Shown in pieces: positions 23,883 through 35,060 of a DNA stretch of 64,000 bases (the first letter of the stretch is position 1; each line of letters opens with the position of its first letter). A model generated the notes under the pieces. That model was not told the origin of the DNA, searched no databases, and saw only the letters and a program-made list of their open reading frames with translations. Source of the DNA: Lycium barbarum (Eukaryota > Streptophyta > Magnoliopsida > Solanales > Solanaceae); contig NC_083341.1 in assembly GCF_019175385.1 (NCBI RefSeq), positions 60,979,800 to 61,043,799 on the forward strand, written 5' to 3'. A program made the position numbers and the translations under genes.

Positions 23883-24750
23883 GGAAATCTACGTGGTGTA
23901 GCTAACATTAGACCTTATTTTTATCTAGTAGCTATACTTTAATTAATTTACACTTCATAGCTAAAAGGTGTATATTAATTACACTCCATAACTAAAACAT
24001 ACAAAATAGGTTAAAATAAAAAAGCAGCCCTTGTATCCATATTTTTCTCTCTCCTCCCTCCCTTCTCCCTCCATTCTGCTCTCTCTTCCATGAAAAATAT
24101 TCAATGTTCTTCAAGTCCACTACTTCTCCCTCCCTTCTGCTCTCTCTTCCATTTTCTCTCTCCTTACTGCCACTCCACTGCCATTCTGCCACCACCATGG
24201 CCGACGTCACCACCATCCTCAGCTCCTTCCCCTTCTTATCGATCTCCATCCATTCACCTTCTCCACACCACCTAATTTTTCCTCCAGATCTGTCGTCACC
24301 ATCGGCACTGCTCCTTCCCCTTCTTTCTTCGGTCATCATCTTCTCATTCCTCCAGATCTGTTGAATTTTATTTTTTATATTCAGTATTTGAGTGTATTCG
24401 TTAATTTTTTTTGGAAAAATTCAACTCAGTTGTGCAAGTTGAATACAATTTTTTTGTGTGTTTATGTTGTTTGAATACCACTGATTTTTAAATACAATAA
24501 AGTGAATACAATGTAAAAGTAGCTATAGATGAATACAACTGAGTTGAATACATATGACTTGAATACAGTGAAAAGAATTTTTGAAATTTTTTTATTCGCT
24601 GTATTCATGAATACAGCTAGGCCGTTTTATAAATACAGCGAGCCATTTTTTTAATACAGCGAGGAACTGTAGCTACGAAATGTAAATATTGAAACTGTAG
24701 CTATGGAAAATTTTAAACCCCCAAAGTGTAGTCATTTATGTAAAATTCCC
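23883..24750. mobile_element. Small MULE-type element with CT-rich gene-like insert, nested in the MULE right end
   Basis: It interrupts the right subterminal region of the 13.9 kb MULE: sequence on its left (complement ACCCTTTTCCCTTTAAAAA) and on its right (complement GACCTGATCTTTAAATTAAA) is contiguous at the intact left end (11130-11170). Ends are GGAAATCTACGTGGTGTAGC and, complemented, GGGAATTTTACATAAATGAC. Flanking 9-mers agree at about 7 of 9 bases. Inside, 24040-24362 is CT-rich with a short frame starting MADVTTILSSFPFLS in a good ATG context; this may be a captured 5' end of a host gene. The rest has GAATACA-type repeats. Confidence 0.6.
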
Positions 24751-24895
24751 ATTTTTTAATTTAAAGATCAGGTCCGTTAGCTACAGAGAATATATGCAAC
24801 ATTTCTGTAACGGTGAGGGTATATATTCACTTTTTTAACAAGGGATATATTTGTTCTAAATCCTAAAATTTAGGGGTATATTTGCCCCTTTTCCC
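24751..24895 (-). repeat. Right terminal inverted repeat of the 13.9 kb MULE
   Basis: Inverted relative of 11031-11165. It ends TTTGCCCCTTTTCCC and is followed by the 9-bp duplication TATTTTTAA. Confidence 0.85.
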
Positions 24896-25172
24896 TATTT
24901 TTAAAAGTAAGGGTTCACATCTACTACTCTTTTTGTCCCAATTTATATGATACACTTTCCTTTTTAGTCTATTCTAAAAAGAATAAACATTTTCTTATTT
25001 GACAACAATTTAACTTTAAACCTTACCTTTGAAGCTTAACGAGATAATTTATAATCACGCAAATCTCTTTGACTTATTTTAGATCACAAGATTTAAAAGT
25101 TTTTTTTAATTCTTAAACGTCGTCCCAGTCAAACTATATCACATAAATTGGGACTAAGGGAGTAGTATTTAT

Positions 25173-25793
25173 TGCAAGGGAAAAGGTGCAAATATGCCCA
25201 TCAAGTTTGCGATTTAGAGCAGATATATCCCGTTATAAAAGTGGTGTAAATATACCCCTGCCATTACAAAATTGCGCAAATATACCTTTTTTGTTGACGT
25301 AATTTTTTTTTTAAAATCATTTAGTTTATTTTTTAATTAAAAAAATAACATATGGCTTTAAAGTAGACATATTTTTCTAAAGCCACATGATAATTTTTTT
25401 TCTGGTGGGTCGGGTATGGTTCATTTAAAGAAATGGGTAGACTTATTTTTTTTAAAGCCACGAAGATATTTTTTTAAACGAGCCAGACTCAACCCACCAG
25501 AAAAATATTTACCATATGGCGTTAGAAAAATATGTCTACTAAAAAAGAATGGGTAATTTTTTTTTTAAAGCCATATGGCATTTCTTTTTAATTAAAAAAT
25601 AAGCTAAATGATTTTTAAAAAATCCTGTTAGTGAAAAGGATATATTTTGCACTGATTGTGTAAGGGCAGAGTATATTTGCACTATTTTGTAACGGTAAAA
25701 GTATATATATATATATATATATATATATACTATTTTTTATATATCTACTCTAAATTACAAAGTTGAGAGATATATTTACACCTTTGCCCTTAT
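25173..25793. mobile_element. Foldback MULE-type MITE upstream of the SAUR gene
   Basis: The ends are inverted: AAGGGAAAAGGTGCAAATAT on the left, and complemented on the right AAGGGCAAAGGTGTAAATAT. Further inward, AATATACC, the TAAAATCATTTAG type block and AAAGCCATATGG-type blocks pair, so the element is palindromic over much of its 620 bases around a centre near 25460 (GGTGGGTCGGG versus CCAGACTCAACCCACC). The outer motif resembles the TIR of the 13.9 kb MULE. No coding sequence. I could not find a convincing target duplication. A (TA)n run is at 25697-25728. Confidence 0.7.
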
Positions 25794-25902
25794 ATTTCAA
25801 TTTTAATAATCTTTACTCGTATAGTTATGTTCGAGAGTCATGATTTCAATTGAACCTTTATTGATATTGCTAGATGTGCCTTTGATCTTCCCTAATTCCT
25901 TT

Positions 25903-25908
25903 TATATA
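25903..25908 (+). promoter_or_regulatory. TATA box of the SAUR gene
   Basis: TATATA lies about 115 bases before the ATG at 26022, with a CT-rich leader between, as usual for a short plant leader. Confidence 0.5.
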
Positions 25909-26021
25909 CGAACCTTCCTATCTTTTTCTCTCATCAAAATACCATTTCTTATTTCATTCTTCCTCAATATTTTCTCTCTTTTCTTTTCTTCTAAAACCCC
26001 CACAAAAAGTAGTAATTAGTA

Positions 26022-26405
26022 ATGGCCAAAGGACTCACAAAGCTCAAATCAGTGTTGAAAAAAATGCAATCTCTCAAACTAGGCCGTACTACCAACGTAA
26101 TGGCCACCAACAATTCTTGCTCGGATGATGATTCATATTCCTATTCCTATGAAAGCAATTGCTGCAACAGTAAGGACCTACATCCAGTCTACGTTGGTAA
26201 ATCACGCCGACAATACCTCGTTAGCTCCAACGTTGTCTGCCATCCACTCTTCAGGGAACTTGTTGAAAGGTCAGATGATTCAGAAGACTCCGTCGCCATC
26301 GCTTGTGAAGTTGTTCTTTTCCAACACTTGCTTTGGATGCTCGAAAATGCTGATCCCCAGCCTGAATCCTTGGATGAGCTCGTCGAATTTTACACAGCTT
26401 GCTGA
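26022..26405 (+). CDS. SAUR-family auxin-responsive protein, intronless
   Basis: A 127-residue uninterrupted frame starting MAKGLTKLKSVLKKMQ. After a variable Ser/Asp/Tyr-rich stretch (about 32-50) comes the SAUR domain (about 53-123): HPVYVGKSRRQYLVSS, HPLFRELVERS, CEVVLFQHLLWMLENADP, then DELVEFYTAC at the end. This pattern matches the SAUR76-78 type small proteins, which promote growth responses to auxin or ethylene in Arabidopsis. Single exon and length fit the family. The ATG at 26022 is the first in frame and is preceded by a stop-rich AT leader. Upstream lies a TATA box and, 110 bases before that, the end of a foldback MITE. This is the only host gene I am confident in. Confidence 0.92.
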   Translation: MAKGLTKLKSVLKKMQSLKLGRTTNVMATNNSCSDDDSYSYSYESNCCNSKDLHPVYVGKSRRQYLVSSNVVCHPLFRELVERSDDSEDSVAIACEVVLFQHLLWMLENADPQPESLDELVEFYTAC

Positions 26406-27289
26406 ATTATTTTTAATTGCACTCCGGGATATTCCATCATGTGTTATATACTAGTACTATATAGTTGTAAATCTATTTCCAGATCGAGTTTTATAAATTT
26501 AGCGCGATTAGGAAAGTTGATGATATATACGGAAGATTTAGAAAAACAGAGCAGGCAGTGACAGTTCTTCTCCTTCACCCATTTTTACAGGGCTAACCTC
26601 TCAATTAATGGAGAAGCCTAATGGGTGGGTAGGGATTGATTATATTGTATTAATGTAGTATTACAATCTTTTTAATTATTCGTTGTATTACATTTACAAA
26701 TATATATATACTACAGTGGAATGAGGAATCTGAAAAATAATGCAAACTTATTACTTGGTACAGTTGGTTAAAATACGTTGATATGGTAAATATTCTGTCA
26801 ATATATATAAGTTTTCTTAGCAATATAATATCATCGTTAACCAACAAAGTGAAGTTGACCAATCTCTTTAAGCTTGGCTCGACATGAGTTGGACGTGATT
26901 AACTGTCGTATTGATACGATAACGAAGGACAATTGGATGAGAAAGTGATACATCAAGTTCTAGAAACATTACCTGAACTAAATCTTAACTGCATCGTAAC
27001 AGTACGTAAAAGGACCAAATATTAGTCTCCCTCAATAGAATGAAAAATTGAACGGATTGTTTTTCTTTATGTCCAAAAACTTAGAGTAGAGAACAAATAG
27101 CAGAGACCTGTAATTAAATGACGAGTATCAGGATGGCTAGCCATTTATCATCAAATTAAAGTAGGTAGTCATGATCAGGAGAAATTTTACAAAGACCAAA
27201 TGAAGAGGACAAGAGATACCCGTAAGGCGTTGAAGAACACTTAAAAAGATAGCTCAACATTAGGGAGATGAGATTGTATTGGGTAAAAT
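26406..27289. other. SAUR downstream region, no gene seen
   Basis: AT-rich DNA with the 3' region of the SAUR gene. No open frame, RNA gene or repeat with clear borders was recognised. Confidence 0.4.
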
Positions 27290-27760
27290 CCAGGAAAGCT
27301 AAGTGATCCTACCAGAAGTTGACACGTGGCAGCAATGTCTATAGGTAAGACGTGAGTTAGTAACTAAGAAATACCGGGTAGTTATAAAACGGTTAAGGAT
27401 CCTGTTTGGTTCCAACCTCCGGAGACGAAGGTGAGCATCCAGGGAAGCATGGTCGGGTCAAATTACCGATCAGGTGTAAAAGATCTCAACGGGCGGCTGT
27501 TACGAAAGATCCGGGATCTCCTCCATGTGTTATTTACTCTGAAGACATTCATTTGTAATTAAGTGGGTGTTATATATGGATTGTGTTCGCCATAGATCAA
27601 TTATAAATAAAGAGCATTCTCATTATAACGCATTCTGACTTCAGCAAGCAAAATACTTTAACAATTTCCTTAGTTCTTGTTTTTAGTGATACCTTCAAGC
27701 TCCTTCAAGTAACTTCTCCAGCTACTTGAGTCCGCGGCATTTCCAGAACCCAGACTCATC
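27290..27760. other. Possible LTR remnant
   Basis: Less AT-rich than its surroundings, with a TATAAATAAAGAG motif at about 27602 followed by a leader-like stretch ending near TTCCAGAACCCAGACTC. This resembles the U3-R-U5 of some plant gypsy LTRs, but no ends or second copy are in the window. Confidence 0.25.
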
Positions 27761-28416
27761 TTGTTTGATGTATTATTAAATTATCTTGAATCACTCTCAT
27801 TGTTAATTCATGTTCATTCCTTGTCAATTTGGTCATCTCAATCTGCATGTCCATAAACAACATATACAAATTTAACTGTGTTGATTTACGAGTAAACAGT
27901 GATGAATGTGTAGTATGCAAATATTGAGTACCATAATTCATGGCATAAGATCAGGACTATTCAGGATGATTAAAGATGAGGTCTTGAAGAGATCCAACAA
28001 GACACTGATAGTCCCTAGGATAAAAATTAAAATAATACAGAATATACATATAACGACTTTCCAAATTTGACACGTTTTATTCAATATATATTTGAACTAT
28101 TTTTGGTCTTGATTATCACTTAAACTTGACAACTTGATAGCCTTAACTTATGCTAACGACAATGAATCGTGAATTCACTCTCTTTTAGGCATGCAAAAAT
28201 TGAAAAAAATTAGCTGGATTAATTTTTAATTGTTTAATTGTCACGTAGTCATATGCAATGATCTATTTATTCTGAATTTGTAATATTTCTTCTTGTCTCT
28301 TCTTAATATACCACGGATATTTTTTCCCAACTTTGTATTTCTTTTTATTTAACTTTTACATACAAAGACTATTTATTTCAATTGTGTAATTCTTCTTTTT
28401 TCGGGCTGAATATTTT
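27761..28416. other. AT-rich spacer, no gene seen
   Basis: No coding frame with recognisable content. The last part (28370-28416) resembles repeats found right of the LINE at 30550-31100, which suggests the LINE inserted into them. Confidence 0.35.
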
Positions 28417-30151
28417 TTTTTTTGGTCGAAACTGGAAATTTTATTCAACCAAAATGGAACTTTGTACAGCTGCTAGTTCATATAAACACTAGAACTAGAC
28501 CTCATAATTACTACATAAGCACTCTAGTCTAAGGAACCTACCTACATTGCATAAGAAGTATATAAGTCCTCTAGACTGGATAACTATTGAGAGTTGTTAA
28601 TACTTGCTTCCATTTTCATAGCTGATTGCCCTTGAAATGTAATTGGACAACAATCTCCTTCAGTCTATCTCCACTGGGTCGTTGAGTTCCTTGGAATCTC
28701 CTGGCATTTCTTTCCAACCAAACATGATAGACTGTTGCATTGAACAAGAATCTTAATATCTCAGCCTTTGGTCTTGCACACTTCACTCTTTGGGCCAACC
28801 CTGTAACTTATGTATTCCAGCAAGTAGAGTATCTAGCAATCCCCAACCATCTCAGCAGTGCATTCCAAATATGGCTAAAGTACCTGCAGTCAAAGAGAAG
28901 GTGAGCTAGTGTTTCCTCTGTGCCTGAGTCACATAGCACACACTCTTTAGCTATTTGAATGCCCTATTTGGATAATCTGTCAACTGTAGCTAGCCATTGA
29001 TTAATAGCCAGCCAAGTGATAAACTGATAACTAGGAATTATGCCATTCCCTATAGTGATCCTCTTCCATGGTACCTTGGGACATTGAGGAATAAATGCTT
29101 GATAAGCCACTTTGATGCTAAATTTTCCTTGCAGAATTTATTCAGCTCTGTAATTATGTCTCCATTGTCAAACCAGTCTCTTGCATCAATAGTTTTCCTT
29201 ACAATCCAACTAGCCTGTTTAGGACGCATCATATCATCTATGTTTTGGGATTTTATGTAAAAAGCATGGACCCACTGAGTTTCTTTACTAGCAGCAATTG
29301 CCCGGAGTAGGTTGCAAATAGCTGCTCTGTTCCAGTGATATACATCTATAATATTCAATCCTCCAGCAGACCTAGGCAAACAGAGTCTTTCCCAAGCTAC
29401 AAGTGCCTTCTTTGAGAGTTCAGTAGTTCCAGTCCAAAGGAAAGTCCTGCACACACTTGTGACTAGTTCAGTCATCTTTTTAGGCAATAGAAAAACCTGT
29501 GCCCAATAGGTTTGCATTTCAAAGAGAACACTCTTGATAAGTTGCAATCTGCCACTATAAGAAAGCAGTTTGGTGGTCCAACATTTGATCCTGGGAACCA
29601 TTTTTTCCACTAGAGGCATACACTGCTGGATACTGAGTTTATTTGAAGACAAGCGAACTCCCAAATATCTAAATGGTATCTCCCCTGCTGTAAACTGCAT
29701 TTCAGCAATTATCTGATCTTTAAAAGCTTGGGGGACACCTGCTAAGTGAGCTTTTCTCCAGATTAGCATGCAGTCCTGAGACCTGAGAAAAGTGTGTAAA
29801 TGCCTTTAGCATCAACTGGATGGATCCCTGATCAGCCCTACAGCATAATAGCAAATCATCCGCAAAACATATATGAACCACTTACATTCTCTCACATCTG
29901 GGGTGGCAATTGAAATTTGGGTTATGTCTGAGTGGTTTAAGAGATCTGTTGAGGTATTCCATGGCCAGTACAAACAAGTATGGAGACATGGGATCACCTT
30001 GTCGCAACCCTTTTTTAGCTTGAAACTGAGGAGTGAGTCCCCCATTCAGGATTAGGGAGTACTGTACTGTTGTGACACACTCCATTATTAATGAGACAAT
30101 CCTAACTGTAATATGTAAAAACTTCAATGGAACTCTATTGCTTTTAGCCAA
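28417..30151 (-). pseudogene. 5'-truncated LINE (non-LTR retrotransposon): reverse transcriptase C-terminal half
   Basis: Read on the minus strand from 30151, the frame gives GLRQGDPMSPYLFVLAMEYL (RT block with QGDP), a TAA at 29882-29884, then the RT catalytic FADDLLL at about 29852-29872. Next come RYLGVRLSS, a long stretch typical of plant LINE RTs (LLSYSGRLQLIKSVL, WTGTTELSKKALVAWE, LCLPRSAGGLNIID), and a zf-RVT-like end (CDSGTEETLAHLL in another frame; VWLERNARRFQG near 28700). Frameshifts occur near 29740 and 29050. The endonuclease and first RT blocks are missing, as in ordinary 5' truncation. A T run at 28417-28428 on the + strand is the poly(A) tail. Reverse transcriptase copies the element's RNA at the target site; this copy is dead. 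Confidence 0.85.
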
Positions 30152-30159
30152 AATAAAAA

Positions 30160-30530
30160 TTGTTTTAGCAAAATTACATTTTTTTGCGCGGATTTCCCTT
30201 CAAAGGCACTGGTTTTTAATTTTTCCCCTCAAATTGTTGGTTTTAATTTTTGTCATTCGCTTAAAAAATTGACCGAAAATACTCTAAGGTTCCGGGTTCG
30301 AACCCTCTCTCAATAAAAAAATTTTAAAAAAAATCGCAAGGCAGAATTTGAATTCGCAAGGCAAACTCTGCCTTGTAAAACTTTTTTAAATTTTTTTTTG
30401 ACTGAGCGGGGGTTTAGACACGGAACTCAAGGGTTTTGAGGCAAAGGAAAAAAATTAAAGACTAGCAGTTTGAGGAGCAAAAATTAAAGAACACCCCCGA
30501 ATAAGGGAATCGTGGAAATTGCCCACCAAA
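30160..30530. mobile_element. Palindromic MITE with a chance tRNA-like B box
   Basis: Left and right arms pair over roughly 100 bases: GGATTTCCCTTC and GGTTTTTAATTTTTCCCCTC on the left against AAATTAAAGA, GAGGAGCAAAAATTAAAG and GGGAATCGTGGAAATT on the right. The interior contains GCAAGGCAGAATTTG and GCAAGGCAAACTCTGCCTTG, and GGTTCGAAC at 30295-30303. No coding sequence. Confidence 0.5.
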
Positions 30531-30534
30531 TTAT

Positions 30535-31110
30535 GGAGTTCCAACTGAGTATTTCTTTTTATTCTTCTTTAGATTCAATGACTATTAGTTTCAGTTATAT
30601 ATTTCTTCTTTTCTCGGACCAAATCTACATATAAAGAAATTGGATGGAACTCATAAATTTTTAGCCGAATAATTGTTTTTAATCAAAATAATGGATAATC
30701 AACTGTGTATTTCTTTTTATTTCTTCTTTAAATGTAATGACTATATATTTTAACTAAGCAATTTTTAATTTGGGCCAAATCTATATATAAAAAAATTTCT
30801 AGAGCTCTATTGTTTTTAACCAAATAAAAAAGTTTTATTCAAAATAATAAAGTTTTCAACTGGGTATTTATTTTTAAATGTCAAATTTAGATAGAATGAT
30901 TGTTTATTCTAACTGGGTATTTTTTTCCAAGCCGAATCATAGAACTTTTTTTGCAATAAAATTTTTTATCCAAATAATAAAAGATTCAATTTTATCCAAT
31001 TTATTTCAACTATGTATTATTTAGGCGGATAAATTAATAAAAAGGTCGGTTGAAACTCCATTACTTAGCTAAATAAAAAATTCACCCTAAATAATGGAGT
31101 AGTGTTTTAA
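30535..31110. repeat. Imperfect AT-rich repeats
   Basis: Blocks such as CAACTGTGTATTTCTTTTTA, AATGACTAT, CCAAATCTATATATAAA and TTTTTAACCAAATAAAAA recur at roughly 150-base intervals with much variation. No gene. Similar text lies left of the LINE near 28370. Confidence 0.4.
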
Positions 31111-31138
31111 TCAATTTTACGAAATTGGCCTTTTTTTA

Positions 31139-31398
31139 CCCCTTGTTTGGATGGTGTTTTCCCGTGGTTTATTAATGTATGGTTTTCTATGAAACCATGT
31201 TTGATTTCATTATTCTTAAAATTATGTGGTATGGTTTTCTATGAAACCATGTTTGTTTTCATTGTTCTTAAAATTATGTGGTATGGTGTTGTTTTCATTG
31301 TTCTTAAAATTATGTGGTATGGTGTTATACAAGACCATATTGTACCATACCATATTGTACATTAATGAACCACGGGAAACAACCATCCAAACAGAGGG
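31139..31398. mobile_element. Tourist-like MITE, 260 bp
   Basis: TIRs CCCCTTGTTTGGATGGTGTT and, complemented from the right end, CCCTCTGTTTGGATGGTTGT, with CCCGTGGTT and CATTAATG pairing further in. The element is flanked by TTA at 31136-31138 and 31399-31401, the target duplication of PIF/Harbinger elements. Inside is a short tandem repeat of GGTTTTCTATGAAACCATG and TTCTTAAAATTATGTGG. Confidence 0.85.
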
Positions 31399-32316
31399 TT
31401 AAGCTAATCTGGTAGGTGGGGGTTCCTAGGGCTGGTTTTTTATTAATAAATAAAAGTGAACCTCAATGAGAAGAGTATAAGCAAGGGGGGATTGGCCTTA
31501 CCTTATTAATTCATTCTAAGAATTTTTACGCGTTATAGCTACTTCTAATACATAATTAGTGGTGATAACTACCTTTTATTTTAATTACTAATAATAACTA
31601 AATACTTTTCTAATTTAACTATTATAGCGACACAGTAACTTTCAATTACCATTTCACAAATACACCTAAAAATTAGCACTCCCAATCCCATATCCCCTTT
31701 TAATGGTAACAATATTAATCACTTAATATAAATTACCATTCTCTCTCCTTTTTCATAAATTCTTACCTTTTTAAAAAGGGAAGAATCTATGAATGCCCAG
31801 TTAAATAGTCGTCTTCTTTCTCTCTTCACCCTTCTGCAAAAATTTCACTTCCATTCTCACCAATCAAGAAGATGAAAAATATATGTATTTGTGTATTTTT
31901 TATGATATAACTACCAATTGTTGTGGTTGGTGATGTATTTTTGTCAGGTTTTCTATATATTTGTGTATTTTGTTCAAATTAATTCCATCAGTTCATCTAG
32001 TTTCAAATACACGGGTGATGCAAATACATGGTAAGTTTTCTATATATTTATGTATTTTGTTCAAATTAATCCCATCAAATACATGGGTGATGCAAATTGT
32101 TACTCACACAAATACATGAGATTTAATATAAAATACATGGGGTTTGATTGAAAACTTCAAATACATTAGTTATGCTATCAAATACATGGGTAAATAAAAA
32201 ACGAAATCAATATCGAAAACTTCAAATACATTATCAGTAAATACATGGGTGATGTAAATTATTACTCATACAAATACATGATATTTAATATAGAATACAT
32301 GGAGTTTGATTTGAAA

Positions 32317-35060
32317 TGTCACGCCCCAAAACCCACCTTAGACGTGACCGGCATCCGACGTCATGAGCAACATCGGAAGAACCTAAACAATGCAATAATA
32401 ACATTTGAACCCGCCAGGTTCAACATTCACCTCCACCAGTTTATAAAATAAATATAACGTCAAGTTTCTTTTTAATAATCTTTCCTTAAATTAAACAAAG
32501 TTATGAATAACTGCATACATCAGGATCATAATTATGAAATAAGATCAGCGGAAGTCTAATATAAGTAATAGTCGTAAACGTGGCAAACACCCATTAAGTC
32601 GTACGAGACTTTGACAATCTACCCACAATTCTGACCACTAACTATGGAGCTTCTAAGAGACACAACAATCATCTAACTTCGGGACGTAGCCCGGAAATCT
32701 AGAATAGTAAATGAAACAGGAAGTGTCCCACGAACAAGGATGTGGGCTCACCAAATCAACAGCAGCAGCAAGTTCTCCTAAGCGTCGAGAGTATCACGAA
32801 CCTGCTCTTCTCCGTTACCTAACATACCATCAAAAACAACAATGGTATGCCTGAGTACTTTCGTACTCAGTGAGTGCCTAAAGGGCAATAGTTAACAAAA
32901 CAAGATATAGTGAATAAAATCAATAAAATGATATCAATGAAAATAACAGTTCAACCCCAGGAATAAAGTGAGTCAGCAACATTAAAGAGTCATCAAAGAA
33001 CCCAACAATGACAGACACATTAACTTAACTCCTTACCATTTACCAGGCCAAGTATTTCACTTACGAATTCAATATCACCACAAGCCACTCACAGACAACA
33101 GGATACGAAACAAGCCACTCATAGGCAAACTAATTAATCATCGATACTCCAGGTTAGGAAACCACGGAGGCTAATCGTCCTTTGGACTAGCACAGCAATA
33201 GATACTCCGGGCTAGGAAGCAACGGAGGCTAATCGTCCTCTGGATTAGCACAACAATAGATACTCCGGGCTAGGAAGCAACGAAGGCTAATCGTCCTCTG
33301 GACTAGCACAGCAATAGATACTCCGGGCTAGGAAGCAACGGAGGTCAATCGTCCTCTGGACTGACACAACAATACTCGTATCGATACGTTAGGATCCATA
33401 ACGGCTAATCGTCCTCTGGATTAGCACAGCTTGCCCATACAGGCCCAAACACCAACAAAATACAAATCATGGCATATTACCGAATCATCAATCATGGATT
33501 AGAGCCGAATCTCACTTCTCAAGTCATCATCTCAAAATAGAGGCATTTTAAGTCATAACCGATTTAGAATCTTATTCAAATCTCTTATTCAATTTCAAGT
33601 TCAAGAAACTCATTCAACAACAAAACAAATTTAAGGTCCAACCTTTATAAGATTAAGTTCAATCATCCAATAATGGGAAAAGCGAGTTTCACAAAGTAGT
33701 ATAGTTCGTATAAGGTTCGATGCGGGCTTGACCCTACACACGCATGACCTTGTCTAAAAGAAATCATCTTTAATTCCAGAATAAATTCCACCAAACAAGA
33801 GTTATAACTTATACAAACAATCAAGGAAGGCTTCTCAAATACAATTCACGCTTTCAGAATATAAGCGTACTTCACAAGTAGACATAGTTGAAAAGATGAT
33901 TTTTGGAATATAGACATACTTCAAGGAAGATTTTTGGGAAAATCTAGACATACATGAAAAAATGAATTTTGAAATATAGACATACAAAACACCTTCATTG
34001 TCAAAAGGATTTTCTTTAAAAGAGACATACAAATTACCTTTATATTAAAAAAGGATTTTATTTTTAAAGAGACATACATTAGGGTTTAGTATGAGAAGTT
34101 CATCCTTTTTATTCAATAAAGAACTTTCGAGAAAAAGACGTTTATCCATAATAAGGTTTTTAAAATAGAGACATACAAATCACCTTCATAGTCAAAAAGG
34201 ATTTTCAAAAGAGATATACAAATCACAACCAAAGAGTTCGAAAAACCCGATAGAAAGAGTATGTTCAAAAGAGACATACCTTAATTTGTTAAACAACGTT
34301 TAACAAATCACATTTCTAATGAAGAACACCCAAACCCTAGCTTGAATCACTTTGGAAGAATTATGTTGCAAACCCTAGTTTTTTGGTCACAATAATCATG
34401 TTAGAAAGGGATTAGGAACTTGAATTCAACCTAGAATCATGGTAACACTTACCTTGTATGGTTCTTGAGGCTTGGAACTTGTTCTTATTGACTTTAGGGT
34501 AATTTTTCGTGAATGGGGTGCTGAGGAAATAAACCCCAAACCTTAAATATAACTTAAAACGCGTAAACCCGAATTTTTGACCCGAATCTGACCCGATTCG
34601 CGATTGGTCCGCGATGCGGGACCATCGCGTAAGGTTCTGCAGCTCAATACTCAGACTTGCGCGATAAGCCCACGATACGGGGCCATCGCACGCGCCCCCA
34701 CGCGCCTGAAAAGGCAGCGTGTGTCGGTTCTGCACAGTGTTCGGTAAAATGGACAACTTCCTGTACATAGCTCTGTTCAAGACCCATAATATACCGTTGG
34801 AAATATATTTCAAAGAGCTACAACTTTCATGAAGGAAGGTTTTCCAAATTCACAACAAATGTTCACGAAAATCGCCCAGAAGACAGACCTACCAAAACTT
34901 AGGCGAATTTAAGAGCCCTTAAGAACTTCGATTGTTGGTTTGACTTCAAAACGACCATGTTCCACCCGAATTCATCAAGAATGGATTCATATAGATATAA
35001 TATCATCTTAATACTATATTTTACACATTCACACCTAGTTCAAGTTTACGAGGTGTTACA
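32317..35060 (-). mobile_element. Solo LTR, family B (2.74 kb), minus orientation
   Basis: Starts TGTCACGCCCC and ends CGAGGTGTTACA on the + strand; complemented it begins TGTAACACCTCG and ends GGGGCGTGACA, a chromovirus-type LTR. Flanking bases are TGAAA and GGAAA; the unfilled site, seen in the other copy of the host element near 22842, reads GATTGGAAATTTC, so the duplication is GGAAA with one later change. There is no internal region, so it arose by LTR-LTR recombination. It contains a 58-bp tandem array (33143-33430), a GC palindrome cluster (34590-34700) and the GTACTCAGT-type block near 32860. Confidence 0.9.
33143..33430. repeat. 58-bp tandem array in solo LTR, about five copies
   Basis: GATACTCC(A/G)GG starts at 33143, 33201, 33259 and 33317, exactly 58 apart, with GGAAGCAACGGAGG and CTAATCGTCCTCTGGA in each unit, and a diverged fifth copy to 33430. 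Confidence 0.9.

Larger units (their letters stand above)
11031..24895. mobile_element. 13.9 kb Mutator-like element carrying transposase and ULP1-type protease genes
   Basis: The ends are inverted copies: the left end GGGAAGGGGGGCAAATATAC matches the complement of the right end, GGGAAAAGGGGCAAATATAC, and similarity continues for over 100 bases (to AACGGACCTGAT on both sides). The 9 bases outside are identical, TATTTTTAA at 11022-11030 and at 24896-24904, the target-duplication size of Mutator elements. Inside are a MULE transposase gene (+, 11777-14613) and a convergent DUF1985/ULP1 protease gene (-, 15372-20757). This layout is that of the Kaonashi/KI-type MULEs known to carry ULP1-like genes. 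The right arm contains two nested MULE-type elements and possible captured host sequence. Confidence 0.92.

Noticed and set aside
26125..26454. 109-codon frame overlapping the SAUR gene
   Set aside because: Out-of-frame shadow; the 26022-26405 frame has the conserved domain.
30290..30310. GGTTCGAAC resembling a tRNA B box
   Set aside because: No A box at the right distance, no cloverleaf and no CCA-proximal stem. It lies in a palindromic MITE and is taken as chance or a distant SINE echo.
34412..34813. 133-codon minus frame in the family B solo LTR
   Set aside because: No domain; it lies in LTR U3 with palindromic GC words, not a coding region of any known LTR.
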